NCBI RefSeq assembly: GCF_002760655.1
Contig: NZ_PDOC01000008.1
Span: forward strand, 1-64,000
Reading direction: 5' to 3'
DNA from: Massilia eurypsychrophila
GTDB lineage: Bacteria > Pseudomonadota > Gammaproteobacteria > Burkholderiales > Burkholderiaceae_D
DNA: 64,000 bases
Shown one piece after another: positions 36,622 to 45,356 of the stretch (its first letter is position 1; the number at the start of each line of letters is the position of its first letter). Made by a program: the position numbers and the translations under genes. The notes beneath the pieces are model-generated. The model was not told the origin of the DNA. It made no database searches and was given only the letters and a program-made list of their open reading frames with translations.

Positions 36622-37149
36622 ATGATCAAGAAAATCGCATTGGGCGTCCTCGCCATCATCGTCCTGATCCTCGGCTTGGCGGCCATGCAGCCGGACAGCT
36701 TCGAGGTCAGGCGCAGCATCGCCGTCAAGGCGCCGCCCGAAAAAATTGCGCCGCTGCTGACCGACTTTCGTCAGTGGGCCAGCTGGTCGCCGTGGGAAAA
36801 GCTCGACCCGAACATGAAGCGCACCTTTACCGGCGCGCCAAGCGGCAAGGGCGCCGTCTACGAATGGGAAGGCAACAGCGACGTCGGCAAGGGGCGCATG
36901 GAAATCATCGACGCCAGCACGCCGGCCAAGACGGTCGTCAAGCTCGCATTTCTCGAGCCGGTCGAGTCGCACAGCACCACCGAGTTTACGCTCACGCCGC
37001 AAGGCGACACCACCACCGTGACGTGGAACATGCACGGCCCGATGCCGTTCCTGTCCAAGCTGATGACCGTTTTCATGAACATGGACGACATGATCGGCAA
37101 GGATTTCGACAAGGGTCTGGCGCAGCTGAAAACGGCTGCCGAAAAGTAA
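36622..37149 (+). CDS. SRPBCC-family protein with N-terminal membrane segment
   Basis: 175 residues: a membrane segment at about 4-22 (IALGVLAIIVLILGLAAM), then a START-like/polyketide cyclase fold beginning FEVRRSIAVKAPPEKI with the ASWSPWEKLDPNM signature. Binds a hydrophobic ligand in characterised relatives. AGGAG is close to the ATG. Confidence 0.85.
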   Translation: MIKKIALGVLAIIVLILGLAAMQPDSFEVRRSIAVKAPPEKIAPLLTDFRQWASWSPWEKLDPNMKRTFTGAPSGKGAVYEWEGNSDVGKGRMEIIDASTPAKTVVKLAFLEPVESHSTTEFTLTPQGDTTTVTWNMHGPMPFLSKLMTVFMNMDDMIGKDFDKGLAQLKTAAEK

Positions 37150-37268
37150 GCTCAGCCTTCCTTGAGCTACATCACCGCCCGTTGCAAACAGGTAAACGAT
37201 GATGCTGGTTGAATGGCGCACGGCGGCAACGCCGGCGCCGCCACTGCCATCCTTCCTGCGGAACGTCG

Positions 37269-38228
37269 ATGATCCTGGCTCACCTGACAAAGCACTGGCT
37301 TGCGCGCCGCGAGCAATACAGTTTCGCCTCATGGATGCTGTGCCTGGCGCGCTCGCTGCGCGTGCTGGCGTTCTACCCGCAGCACCGGCGCCTGTGCCGG
37401 CTCGACCTGGTTCGCAACTACGTCGCCGCGCCGCCCAACGACGACCTGTTCCACCACCTCAGCCACCGGGACTACCTGATCAAGAACCTCGGCACCCGCG
37501 CGCGCATCGCCTGCGCGCTGCACCACTACGCGTTCGAGGACGCGACCTTCAATACGTCCTACAAGTATGCGGTGTACCGCGCCGGCGGCCTGACCTTGTG
37601 GCAGCGCAGCGCCGGCGGCAGCGACTTCGTCATCAAGCTGGCGATGGCTTCGCGCATGAACGCCGAGGGCGACCTGACAATCGCGTTCGAGGCCGACGGC
37701 AAATGCCTGCACCGCCTGAGCTTTAGCTGGATCGCCGGCAGCATGGCCGGCGTCGACAGCGCGATGGTGCCGTTCGTCGCACGCAACCAGGGCCGCTGGG
37801 CCGATTCCGACGCCGCATTCGCCGCGTTCGAAGCGGCTTTCCCCAACAATTCGCCGAGCTTTTTCTGCTTCGCCGCGATGCAGGGCGTGGCGCAGGCGGT
37901 CGGCGCCACGCAGCTGGTGGCGATCAAGGGCAGCTGCCATCCAGCCTTCGACGCGCAGGACGTCAAGCACTTCGCCAACGCCTACGACGGCTTCTGGAAG
38001 ATACTCGGCGGCGTCGAGCTGCCCGGTCCAGGCTACCTGGTGGCGCTGCCGTTCTACGTCAAGCCGCTGGCCGACATGCCGCGCAAGCACCGCAAGCGTG
38101 CCGCTATCCGGCGCGAGAACTGGGCCGAGATCGGTGCCTCCACGCGCCTCACGCTCGAGCGCAAATTCAAGCGCGCGCCAACGCCGTCGACGCACCGCGC
38201 GCCGCTGCCCGAAACCGAACCGCTGTAG
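37269..38228 (+). CDS. DUF535 (VirK/YbjX) family protein
   Basis: 319 residues. LARSLRVLAFYPQHRRLCRL and the YAFEDATFNTSYKYAVYRAG segment match DUF535, which includes VirK of Shigella and YbjX, linked to outer-membrane protein secretion or envelope stress; the mechanism is unknown. ATG at 37269 is preferred; the frame extends 20 codons upstream with a weak alternative start. The C-terminus is basic and proline-rich. Confidence 0.78.
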   Translation: MILAHLTKHWLARREQYSFASWMLCLARSLRVLAFYPQHRRLCRLDLVRNYVAAPPNDDLFHHLSHRDYLIKNLGTRARIACALHHYAFEDATFNTSYKYAVYRAGGLTLWQRSAGGSDFVIKLAMASRMNAEGDLTIAFEADGKCLHRLSFSWIAGSMAGVDSAMVPFVARNQGRWADSDAAFAAFEAAFPNNSPSFFCFAAMQGVAQAVGATQLVAIKGSCHPAFDAQDVKHFANAYDGFWKILGGVELPGPGYLVALPFYVKPLADMPRKHRKRAAIRRENWAEIGASTRLTLERKFKRAPTPSTHRAPLPETEPL

Positions 38229-38281
38229 GTCCCTGCCGCCGCGGCTCGCCCCGCGGCGCGCCCGTTCGTGATAAAATTGCC

Positions 38282-38366
38282 ATTCGCTAGGGGTCCTGGA
38301 ACGCAAGTTTCGGGTGAGAGATACCCTTCGTACCTGATCTGGATAATGCCAGCGAAGGAAAGCGCA
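38282..38366 (+). ncRNA. TPP riboswitch (THI element)
   Basis: Conserved thi-box elements are present in order: CTAGGGGTCCTGGAACG, GGGTGAGAGATACCCTTCG and TACCTGATCTGGATAATGCC, closing with AGCGAAGGAAAG. The P1 stem pairs around ATTCGCT/AGCGAA. It lies 90 bp upstream of the TonB receptor gene. A T-rich run (38409-38419) lies between it and the ATG and could be part of a terminator expression platform, though a clean hairpin is not obvious. Confidence 0.93.
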
Positions 38367-38457
38367 AAGTACCTCCCTCCTTTGTTCACTCCTCCCGTTT
38401 GGCTCCGGTTTTTATTTTTCGCGCTCGGCTTTGCCGGCGCACTACCACGAGCAGACA

Positions 38458-40593
38458 ATGTCACAACCACACCTGAAGTATTCCGTTCTTGCCCTCGCCG
38501 TGATGCAGGCGGTCGCTGGCAGCGCATCGGCACAAACTACCGTCCAGCCGATGCAGGAAGTCGTCATCAGCGGCAGCAAACCTGTCGCCGCCGCACGCGC
38601 CGCAATCGGCGGCTTTGCCGATGCACCGCTGCTGGAAACGCCGGCCACGATCAGCGTCATCGGCCGCGAGCAGATGCAGGACCTGGGCATCCACAACAGT
38701 ACCGAGGCGATGAAGCTTGACGCCAGCGTCGGCGATTCGTACAACGCGGTCGGCTACGCCGAGCAGTTCTCGATCCGCGGCTTCACGCTCGACAATGCAT
38801 CGAGCTACCGCAAGGACGGCATCGCCATCCCGGGCGATACCCAGATCCCGCTGGAAAACAAGGAGCGCATCGAAGTGCTCAAGGGCCTGGCCGGCCTGCA
38901 GGCCGGCGTCGCCGCGCCTGGCGGCATCATCAACTACGTCACCAAGCGCCCGACCACGACCGACCTGCGCTCGGTCACGCTGGCGGCGCGCGAGCGCGGC
39001 ACCGTGTACGGCTCGGTCGACCTGGGCGGACGCTTCGCCGACCAGCGTTTCGGCTACCGCATCAACGCCGCCGCCGAAAGCCTGCGCTCGTACATCAAGA
39101 ACGCCGACGGCGAACGCAAGTTCGTCTCCGCCGCCTTCGACTGGCAGATTTCGCCGGACGCGCTGCTGCAGTTCGATGTCGACTACCAGCACAAGTCGCA
39201 GATGACGGCGCCGGGCTACCAGCTGATCCGCAACACCACGCTGCCGACCGGTGTGTCGGCGTCGATGCTGCTCAACGACCAGCCGTGGGCCAAGCCGGTC
39301 GACACGCGTAGCAGCAACGCCAGCCTGCGCTTCGAATACCGCATCAACGACGCCTGGAACGCAACCGTCAGCATGAACAAGCACTGGTTCAAGCGCGACG
39401 ACTACACCGCCTTCCCTTACGGCTGCAGCAACGAGGGCGACGGCTTCTATCCTGGCTACTGCTCGAATGGCGACTACGACGTCTACGACTACCAGAGCGT
39501 GGGCGAATCGAAGTCGCCGTTCGGCGCGCAGGCGCTGGTGCAGGGAAAATTCGCCACCGGCGCGGTGCGCCACCAGCTCACCGCCGGGATGTCGCTGTTC
39601 ACCCGCAGCGACAAATGGGGCGACTACGTCTATGACTACGCCGGCAGCAGCAACATCTACCAGAACGTGGCGGTGCCGCCGGCGCCGGGCAATCCGTCGA
39701 CCGGCCCGGTATTCGAGCGGCGCCGCGAGAACGAACGGGCGCTGTTCGTCCAGGATATCGCCGCATTGACGCCACAGCTCAAGCTGCACGCCGGGCTGCG
39801 CTACGTGCAGGTCAAGCGCGACGAGTACATCCCGGACAAGGGTGAGTACGCGCACCGCGACGACAACTTCGTACTGCCGAACCTGGCGCTGGTGTACAGC
39901 CCGACCCAGGACTGGAACCTGTACGCGGCGATGACGCATGGCCTCGAGCACGGCGGCATCGCGCCGATGCAGACGACGTTCGAAAACACCGCGCTGGCGC
40001 CGAGCCGCTCGAAGCAGTTCGAAGTCGGCGTCAAGGGCGCGCTGAACAACAGTGTCACGCTATCGGCGGCGCTGTTCCAGGTTCGCAAGGGCCTCGAATA
40101 CACCGATGCGTCGAACACCTTTGTGCGCAGCGGCGAGCAGACCCACCGCGGGTTCGAGGTGTCGGCGCAAGGCAAGGCCGCCGGCACGGTGCAGTACGGC
40201 CTGTCGCTGCTGGCGCTGCGCACCGAGCAGGATGGCACCGGCCGCGCCGACATCGACGGCAAGCGCGTCACCAACGTCCCTAGCTTCAAGTCGAGCGCGT
40301 GGTTGGAGTACAGCGTGGCGCAGGTGGCCGGCCTGAAGGTCAACGCGGCCTGGCAGTACGCCGGGCGCAAGGCGTTCGATGTCGAAAACAGCGTCTCGGT
40401 GCCGGGCTACCACGTCGTCGACTTCGGCGCCGCCTACAGCACCCGCGTGGCCGGCGTGCCGACCACCCTGCGCGCCGGCGTGAACAATGTGTTCGACAAG
40501 TTCTACTGGCGCGATGTCACGCCGGCGCTGGGCGGCTACCTGCTGCCGGGCGCGCCGCGCACGGTGCGCGTGTCGGCGCAGTTTGATTTCTAG
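38458..40593 (+). CDS. TonB-dependent outer-membrane receptor under TPP control
   Basis: 711 residues. Signal peptide to about residue 25 (AVAGSASA), TonB box-like QEVVISGSK, plug domain (about 50-160: LETPATISVIGREQM, YAEQFSIRGFTLD, KGLAGLQAG), then a beta-barrel ending with the terminal Phe (VRVSAQFDF). By sequence it belongs to the siderophore-receptor (FhuE/FpvA-like) class, but the TPP riboswitch in its leader points to thiamine or a thiamine precursor as cargo. ATG 38458 is preferred; no strong ribosome-binding site, consistent with riboswitch control. Confidence 0.9.
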   Translation: MSQPHLKYSVLALAVMQAVAGSASAQTTVQPMQEVVISGSKPVAAARAAIGGFADAPLLETPATISVIGREQMQDLGIHNSTEAMKLDASVGDSYNAVGYAEQFSIRGFTLDNASSYRKDGIAIPGDTQIPLENKERIEVLKGLAGLQAGVAAPGGIINYVTKRPTTTDLRSVTLAARERGTVYGSVDLGGRFADQRFGYRINAAAESLRSYIKNADGERKFVSAAFDWQISPDALLQFDVDYQHKSQMTAPGYQLIRNTTLPTGVSASMLLNDQPWAKPVDTRSSNASLRFEYRINDAWNATVSMNKHWFKRDDYTAFPYGCSNEGDGFYPGYCSNGDYDVYDYQSVGESKSPFGAQALVQGKFATGAVRHQLTAGMSLFTRSDKWGDYVYDYAGSSNIYQNVAVPPAPGNPSTGPVFERRRENERALFVQDIAALTPQLKLHAGLRYVQVKRDEYIPDKGEYAHRDDNFVLPNLALVYSPTQDWNLYAAMTHGLEHGGIAPMQTTFENTALAPSRSKQFEVGVKGALNNSVTLSAALFQVRKGLEYTDASNTFVRSGEQTHRGFEVSAQGKAAGTVQYGLSLLALRTEQDGTGRADIDGKRVTNVPSFKSSAWLEYSVAQVAGLKVNAAWQYAGRKAFDVENSVSVPGYHVVDFGAAYSTRVAGVPTTLRAGVNNVFDKFYWRDVTPALGGYLLPGAPRTVRVSAQFDF

Positions 40594-40605
40594 GGTCGCG
40601 CCAGC

Positions 40606-41802
40606 TCAGGGCGCGGCGGTCGCGGGCCGGTTCAACAGTCCGTACGCTGCGCTCACCCGCTCTTCAATCGGGAGGCCGCGATTGGACAACATGACGATGC
40701 CCACCCTGCGCGCCGGATTATAGAGCGCGTAGGCGCTGAAGCCGTTTGTCGATCCCGTCTTGTGCAGCCAGACATCAGCTTGCGGGGGCAGGGGCGGATC
40801 GATGATGCTGACCGGGTTTGACTCGCGTGACATCGTCACTCCCGTGCCAGCCAGCAACTGCTCCAGCCCGGCCTGGCCAGGGTACTGCTCCCAGACCAGG
40901 GCCTGCGTCAGCACGCCTGTCTTGGAGTAGCCGGTATGCGTGTCCGTGACGGCGCGCGCCAGCTTGGCGTCCAGCTGCAGCAGGCCCATATTGGCGTCCA
41001 AAAAACGGATCAGGTCGCGTGTATTGCTCTTCACACCGTACGCTTCATCGGCCAGCACGTTCGGATTCACGCGAACGGGGGCGCCGTCGCTGTTATACCC
41101 CTGCGCGTACTGTGCCATCTGCCTGGCCGGGACCTTGATGTAGCTGTGCGTCATGCCCAGCGCGGGAAACAGCGTCTTCTCCACCACGTCGACATAGGAA
41201 ACGCCCAGGCTAGCGGCGGTGGCGATCGACAGCAGGCCGATGCCGAGATTGGAATAGGTCCGGTGCGTGCCTGCCGCGTGGCCCGGCTTCCAGTTCTTGT
41301 AGTACTCCATCAGCTGATCGTAGGTCTTGATTTCCTGCGGCACCTGCAGCGGAAGATCGCCGGCGGTGTTGGTACCCAGGTGGAGTAGTTGAATGTTGTC
41401 GAAGCTGCTGCCGCGCAGAAACGGCAGGTGGCGGCTGACCGCGTCCGTCATGGCCAGTTTGCCTTGCGCTTGCGCGTAAGTGGCCAGGGTCGCCGTGAAC
41501 GTCTTGCTGAGCGAGCCGATCTCGAACAAGGTGGCGTTGCTGACGGATTGCCCGGACTCCTTCGATGCCACGCCGTAATTGTAGAAGGTGTGCTTGCCGT
41601 TGACGCTCAGCGCCACCGCCATGCCGGGAATGTCGTACTTTTGCAGTAACGGCAGAATTGCCTGATCCACCTCGATGGCGCTGACCGGGGCTGGCGATTT
41701 CACCACCTTGCTCGGGAAGATTTCAGCGGCGTGGGTGGCGGCAACAGCCGTCAGCGCGGCCATGCTGCCCAGCACCGCCATGGCGATAGTGCGAAATGTC
41801 AT
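40606..41802 (-). CDS. Class C beta-lactamase (AmpC family)
   Basis: 398 residues with a signal peptide (about 1-26). Catalytic motifs are complete: S97-L-S-K100 in EIGSLSKTF, Y183-S-N185 and K348-T-G350. It hydrolyses cephalosporins and related beta-lactams in the periplasm. A strong AAGGAGACGT precedes the ATG. It is divergent from a blaI-type repressor and a BlaR-like sensor, instead of the LysR-type AmpR usual for ampC. Convergent with the TonB receptor gene, with 12 bp between stops. Confidence 0.92.
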   Translation of the reverse strand: MTFRTIAMAVLGSMAALTAVAATHAAEIFPSKVVKSPAPVSAIEVDQAILPLLQKYDIPGMAVALSVNGKHTFYNYGVASKESGQSVSNATLFEIGSLSKTFTATLATYAQAQGKLAMTDAVSRHLPFLRGSSFDNIQLLHLGTNTAGDLPLQVPQEIKTYDQLMEYYKNWKPGHAAGTHRTYSNLGIGLLSIATAASLGVSYVDVVEKTLFPALGMTHSYIKVPARQMAQYAQGYNSDGAPVRVNPNVLADEAYGVKSNTRDLIRFLDANMGLLQLDAKLARAVTDTHTGYSKTGVLTQALVWEQYPGQAGLEQLLAGTGVTMSRESNPVSIIDPPLPPQADVWLHKTGSTNGFSAYALYNPARRVGIVMLSNRGLPIEERVSAAYGLLNRPATAAP

Positions 41803-41828
41803 ACGTCTCCTTTGAATGCCGCACGGAT

Positions 41829-41903
41829 TGCGACAATGCTGACTATCATGCGACACATGTCGCGCAAATGTCAAACTTTTTATTATTGGTGACATCGGTC
41901 GCA
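41829..41903. promoter_or_regulatory. Probable BlaI-type operators between ampC and blaI
   Basis: The 121-bp divergent region contains TGCGACA-CA-TGTCGCG (inverted repeat 41850-41863 with flanks). Two imperfect relatives are TGCGACAATGCTGAC (41829-41843) and TGACATCGGTCGCA (41890-41903). A GACA/TGTC dyad is the known core of BlaI/MecI sites, so all three are candidate repressor sites controlling both directions. Confidence 0.65.
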
Positions 41904-41923
41904 AATGCCTGCACAATACCGCC

Positions 41924-42304
41924 ATGGCGATCCCCTCAATTTCCGAACTGTCCGTACTCAAGGCGCTGTGGAAGCAGCAGCCGCTGAGCGCCCGCGAAAT
42001 CCATGACCACGTCGAACCCGAGCTGGGCTGGTCGTATTCCTCCACGCGCAAGACGCTTGAACGCATGCTCGACAAAGGCTCGGTGAGCCAGCATACCCGG
42101 CACGGCGTGCAGGTGTACGAAGCGGCGCTGGAAAAGGTCGGCACCCTGGCCGCCTTTGCGCACGACTTCGGCAAGCGGGTGATGGAAATGGACACGCCTC
42201 TGCCGGTCAATATGTTCACCGGCAGCAAGCTGGTCGACGAGGCCGAACTGGCGCAGCTCGAGCGGCTGCTGCACGACTGGCCGGACGACCAGGGCGCAGC
42301 ATGA
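41924..42304 (+). CDS. blaI: BlaI/MecI/CopY-family repressor
   Basis: 126 residues: winged-helix DNA-binding domain (SELSVLKALWKQQPLSAREI, YSSTRKTLERMLDKG) and a C-terminal dimerisation helix (DEAELAQLERLLHDW). BlaI represses beta-lactamase genes until cleaved by the BlaR1 protease. Its stop overlaps the start of the sensor gene (ATGA), as in classical blaI-blaR1 or mecI-mecR1 operons. Confidence 0.92.
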   Translation: MAIPSISELSVLKALWKQQPLSAREIHDHVEPELGWSYSSTRKTLERMLDKGSVSQHTRHGVQVYEAALEKVGTLAAFAHDFGKRVMEMDTPLPVNMFTGSKLVDEAELAQLERLLHDWPDDQGAA

Positions 42305-44085
42305 CCGGGTTCGCTCAGCTGCTCGACCAGCTGCCGCTGCGTTTTCTGCTCGCCAGCGCGGGTTGCCTTGCCGCCGGCCTCGGCGTTTGGGGGGCGACGG
42401 CGCTGCTGCGCCGCCTGCCCGGCGTCGCGCTGCAGCGCTCGACCTGGCTGCTGGGCCAGGCCACCGTGCTGGCGTGCTTCCTCGTGATCCTGCTGCCGCA
42501 CAGCGAACGCCTGCGCCTGGTGCCGCCCATCGACGTGGCCGACATGGCGCCAAGCCGTGCCGCCGCGCCGCAGGGCCCGACTGCGCGGCCGGCGGTCGGC
42601 GGCGCCCCCGCCGCTGCGGTCCCCGGCGCCGATCCCGCTTCCTGGCTGACGCTTGTCGCGCAAGCCTGGCTGCTGGCCTACCTGCTCGGCTTCGGCCACG
42701 CCGTGTTGCGGCTGCTGCTGGCGCGCCGCATGCTCGACAGCCTGGCGGCGACCGGCAGCCGCCTGCCCTGCCCGGGCCAGCCTGCGCGCGCGCCTGTCGT
42801 GATCGAAGTGGACGCGCCGATTTCGCCCATGCTGTTCGGCCTGCTCAAGCCGCGCTTGCTGTTGCCGCAACACCTGCGCGGCTTCGACGCGGCGCAGCAA
42901 CAGCTGATCGTCGAGCACGAGCTGATGCACTGGCGCCGCCGCGACCTGCAATGGCTGAGCGTTGGCATCGTTCTGCAGACGTTGCTCTGGTTCAATCCCT
43001 TCATGCGCATGCTGCGCAGCAGCCTGTCCTGGGCCCAGGAGCTTGGCTGCGACCGCGACGTGCTGCGCAGCCGTTCGCCGGCACAGCGCAAAGCCTACGC
43101 GGCGGCGCTGGTGGCGCAGCTGCGCCTGCAGCACGCGACGCCGAAGACGGCGCTCGCCTTCGGCGGCGTCTGCGCCAGCACCCTGGCCGCGCGCATCGCG
43201 CTGATACGCGAGCCGTCGCCCGCGCACCCCCGTCGGGCGCGCGTGGTCCGCATCCTCGCCATCGCCGCCCTGGCGTGCGTATTTGCCGCCAGCCTCGCCT
43301 TCCAGCCCGCGCTGGCCAGGCGAAGCGCCCCGACCGCTACGCAGGCGCCGTTCAGTTGCACCGTGATGGTCGACGCCGCCAGTGGCGAACAATTGGCCCG
43401 AGAAGGCCATTGCGACGAACGCGTCACGCCCGCTTCAACCTTTAATATCCCGGTCGCCCTGATGGGTTTCGACAGCGGCATCCTGAAAGACGCACGCGCC
43501 CCAGTGCTGCCGTTCAAGACCGGCTACCCCAGCTACAATGCCTCCTGGCGTGCCGATACCGATCCGAGCAGCTGGCTGCAAAACTCGGTGCTGTGGTACG
43601 CCCAGCAAGTAACGACCGGCCTGGGCGCCGCGCGCTTCCACGAGTATGTGCAGCGTTTCGACTACGGCAACCGGGACGTGGGCGGCGATCCCGGCAAGGA
43701 CAACGGCACCACGCAATCCTGGGTCGGCTCCAGCCTGCGCATTTCACCGCTGGAGCAAGTGAGCTTCCTGCGCAAAGTGGCCAATCGCGACCTGCCGCTG
43801 TCGGCGCACGCTTATGACATGACTACCCGCATCATGCCGAAGCGAACACTGGCGAACGGCTGGGAAGTGGTTGGCAAGACCGGTACTGCGCCGGGGCTGG
43901 GTCGCGACGGCAACGATGACGCCACGCGCCAGTACGGCTGGTACGTCGGGTGGGCGAAAAAGGGCCAGCGCACGGTGGTGTTCGCGCGCTTGGTGCTGGA
44001 TGCAAAACAGGAATCGGCCATGGGCGGCGCGCGCGCCCGCGAGGCCATGCTGCGCCAGCTGACGGCGCGGCTGGACGTGCTCTAG
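42301..44085 (+). CDS. BlaR1-like sensor: M56 protease fused to a class D beta-lactamase-like domain
   Basis: 594 residues. The N-terminal membrane part (about 10-140) and an M56 metalloprotease domain with H206-E-L-M-H210 are followed by another membrane helix (about 318-338). A periplasmic class D (OXA)-like domain (about 345-590) comes last. That domain has PASTFNIPVALMGFD with acyl-serine S379, Y455-G-N and K526-T-G. In OXA enzymes and in BlaR1 the serine motif is STFK/STYK; here the Lys is Asn (N382, codon AAT). Without that lysine the domain should acylate poorly or by a different route, and should not turn over substrate. It is the likely inducer-sensing partner of blaI for ampC. Confidence 0.9.
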   Translation: MTGFAQLLDQLPLRFLLASAGCLAAGLGVWGATALLRRLPGVALQRSTWLLGQATVLACFLVILLPHSERLRLVPPIDVADMAPSRAAAPQGPTARPAVGGAPAAAVPGADPASWLTLVAQAWLLAYLLGFGHAVLRLLLARRMLDSLAATGSRLPCPGQPARAPVVIEVDAPISPMLFGLLKPRLLLPQHLRGFDAAQQQLIVEHELMHWRRRDLQWLSVGIVLQTLLWFNPFMRMLRSSLSWAQELGCDRDVLRSRSPAQRKAYAAALVAQLRLQHATPKTALAFGGVCASTLAARIALIREPSPAHPRRARVVRILAIAALACVFAASLAFQPALARRSAPTATQAPFSCTVMVDAASGEQLAREGHCDERVTPASTFNIPVALMGFDSGILKDARAPVLPFKTGYPSYNASWRADTDPSSWLQNSVLWYAQQVTTGLGAARFHEYVQRFDYGNRDVGGDPGKDNGTTQSWVGSSLRISPLEQVSFLRKVANRDLPLSAHAYDMTTRIMPKRTLANGWEVVGKTGTAPGLGRDGNDDATRQYGWYVGWAKKGQRTVVFARLVLDAKQESAMGGARAREAMLRQLTARLDVL

Positions 44086-44104
44086 CAGCAATTCTTGCCC
44101 CAGG

Positions 44105-44221
44105 CTAGACCGTGCGCCGGCCTTCGTTGGGATAGATCGACACCAGGTAGTAGCCGGTGCCGGCCGCCGCCGTCTGATGCACCAGCCACGCCATCGACGC
44201 CAGCACGAGGATCTTCTTCAT
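44105..44221 (-). CDS. Small exported ORF (38 aa) overlapping the nadR-like stop
   Basis: ATG at 44221 overlaps the upstream gene's TGA (ATGA), which supports coupling. The product begins MKKILVLASMAWLVHQTAAA, a plausible signal peptide, and has a mature part of only about 18 residues (GTGYYLVSIYPNEGRRTV). It may be a genuine microprotein or the truncated front of a longer exported protein. Confidence 0.45.
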   Translation of the reverse strand: MKKILVLASMAWLVHQTAAAGTGYYLVSIYPNEGRRTV

Positions 44222-44757
44222 CGATTAGTCCGTGCTGGTAGAAGGTGTTGCTCGAGCGCGCGCACTGCCTGCGGCAGGCGTTGTTCCAGGCTGCCGGTGA
44301 CGAGCGTGTAGGCGATCGAGCGGCGTTCGAGCTTGTCGATGACCGCCTCGTGCACCGACTGGCGCACCGCCGCCGATTCGCGCTGCAGGCCGTCCGGCAC
44401 CCACGGGCCGTCCGGCGCGGTGACCAGCGTGACGGCGTAGTTGTGCAGGCGGTCCAGCGCGCACAGCAGCGGATCGACCCGGCCCCAATAGACGCCGCTG
44501 TAGATGGCCGTCATGAATGGGGTGGTATCGCAAAACAGCCAGCCGTCGGCCAGCGCCGCCGCCGCGTGCTCGCGCTCCATCTGCACCTGGGCGATGCGGA
44601 ACTGGTCGCTTTCGTACGGCACCCGGGCATGCTTCTCGACGAACTCGCGCAGGTATTCGGGCACCCACACGGTGCGGTAGTGGACAGCCAGCGCCGCCGC
44701 CAGCGTCGACTTGCCGGACGACTCGGCGCCGAGGATGGCGACGCGGCGCACCGCCAT
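44218..44757 (-). CDS. NadR-like P-loop kinase/ATPase
   Basis: 179 residues with Walker A GAESSGKST (10-18) and VPEYLREFVEKH plus an LFCDTTPFMTAIYSG segment, as in the ribosylnicotinamide kinase domain of NadR. There is no HTH or adenylyltransferase domain. It starts within the stop of pnuC (TGATG). The pair suggests phosphorylation-trapping of an imported vitamin: nicotinamide riboside by precedent, but see the finding on thiamine. Confidence 0.82.
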   Translation of the reverse strand: MAVRRVAILGAESSGKSTLAAALAVHYRTVWVPEYLREFVEKHARVPYESDQFRIAQVQMEREHAAAALADGWLFCDTTPFMTAIYSGVYWGRVDPLLCALDRLHNYAVTLVTAPDGPWVPDGLQRESAAVRQSVHEAVIDKLERRSIAYTLVTGSLEQRLPQAVRALEQHLLPARTNR

Positions 44758-45356
44758 CACGGCCGGCTCTCGTCGGCGGCGCGGCTCCACGCACGCAGGC
44801 CGGCGACGGCCATCAGCACGAACAGGCCATACAGCACCGCGGTCAGCATCAGGCCCTTGGACGCGTACAGGCCGACATACAGGATGTCGACGATGATCCA
44901 GGTGTGCCAGTTCTCGACCTTCTTGCGCGACAGGAGCACCTGGCCGACCAGGCTGCCGGCAGTCAGGAAGCCGTCGATGTAGGGCACGTCGCTGTTGGTC
45001 CAGGTCTTGAGGAACACGGCGAGCAGCGCGAAGCCGGCCAGCCAGCCGGCCGCCGCGGCGATCCAGCCGGCGCGCGCCAACCGCGTCACGCGCAGCGGCT
45101 CGTGTTTCAGGCCGCCGCGCAGCCAGCTGTGCCAGCCCCACACCGACACCACGATGAACACGACCTGCAGGCCGGCGTCGCCATACAGGCGAGCGTCGAA
45201 AAACACCACGCCATAGGTGGCCGACGAAGCGATCGCGAACAGCCAGGCCCAGTGATTGCGGCGGATATTGAGCAGTACCGTCATCACCGCCAGCACGAAG
45301 GAGATCAGTTCAAGGGGTGTGGTGGCAAGGCCGAACAGGGTAAGCGAATCGTTCAT
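44757..45356 (-). CDS. pnuC: PnuC-family vitamin transporter
   Basis: 199 residues, seven hydrophobic helices, typical PnuC size. TTPLELISFVLAVMTVLLNI opens the protein, and the conserved ENWHTWIIVDILYVGLYASK segment lines the substrate site. PnuC proteins facilitate diffusion of nicotinamide riboside; the related PnuT carries thiamine. It overlaps the upstream XRE gene by one base (TGATG) and the downstream kinase gene likewise, so the three are one operon. Confidence 0.88.
   Translation of the reverse strand: MNDSLTLFGLATTPLELISFVLAVMTVLLNIRRNHWAWLFAIASSATYGVVFFDARLYGDAGLQVVFIVVSVWGWHSWLRGGLKHEPLRVTRLARAGWIAAAAGWLAGFALLAVFLKTWTNSDVPYIDGFLTAGSLVGQVLLSRKKVENWHTWIIVDILYVGLYASKGLMLTAVLYGLFVLMAVAGLRAWSRAADESRP

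Noticed and set aside
40606-43410. Minus-strand frame joining the beta-lactamase to a long N-terminal extension
   Set aside because: The extension is antisense to blaI and blaR; a strong ribosome-binding site and signal peptide set the start at 41802.
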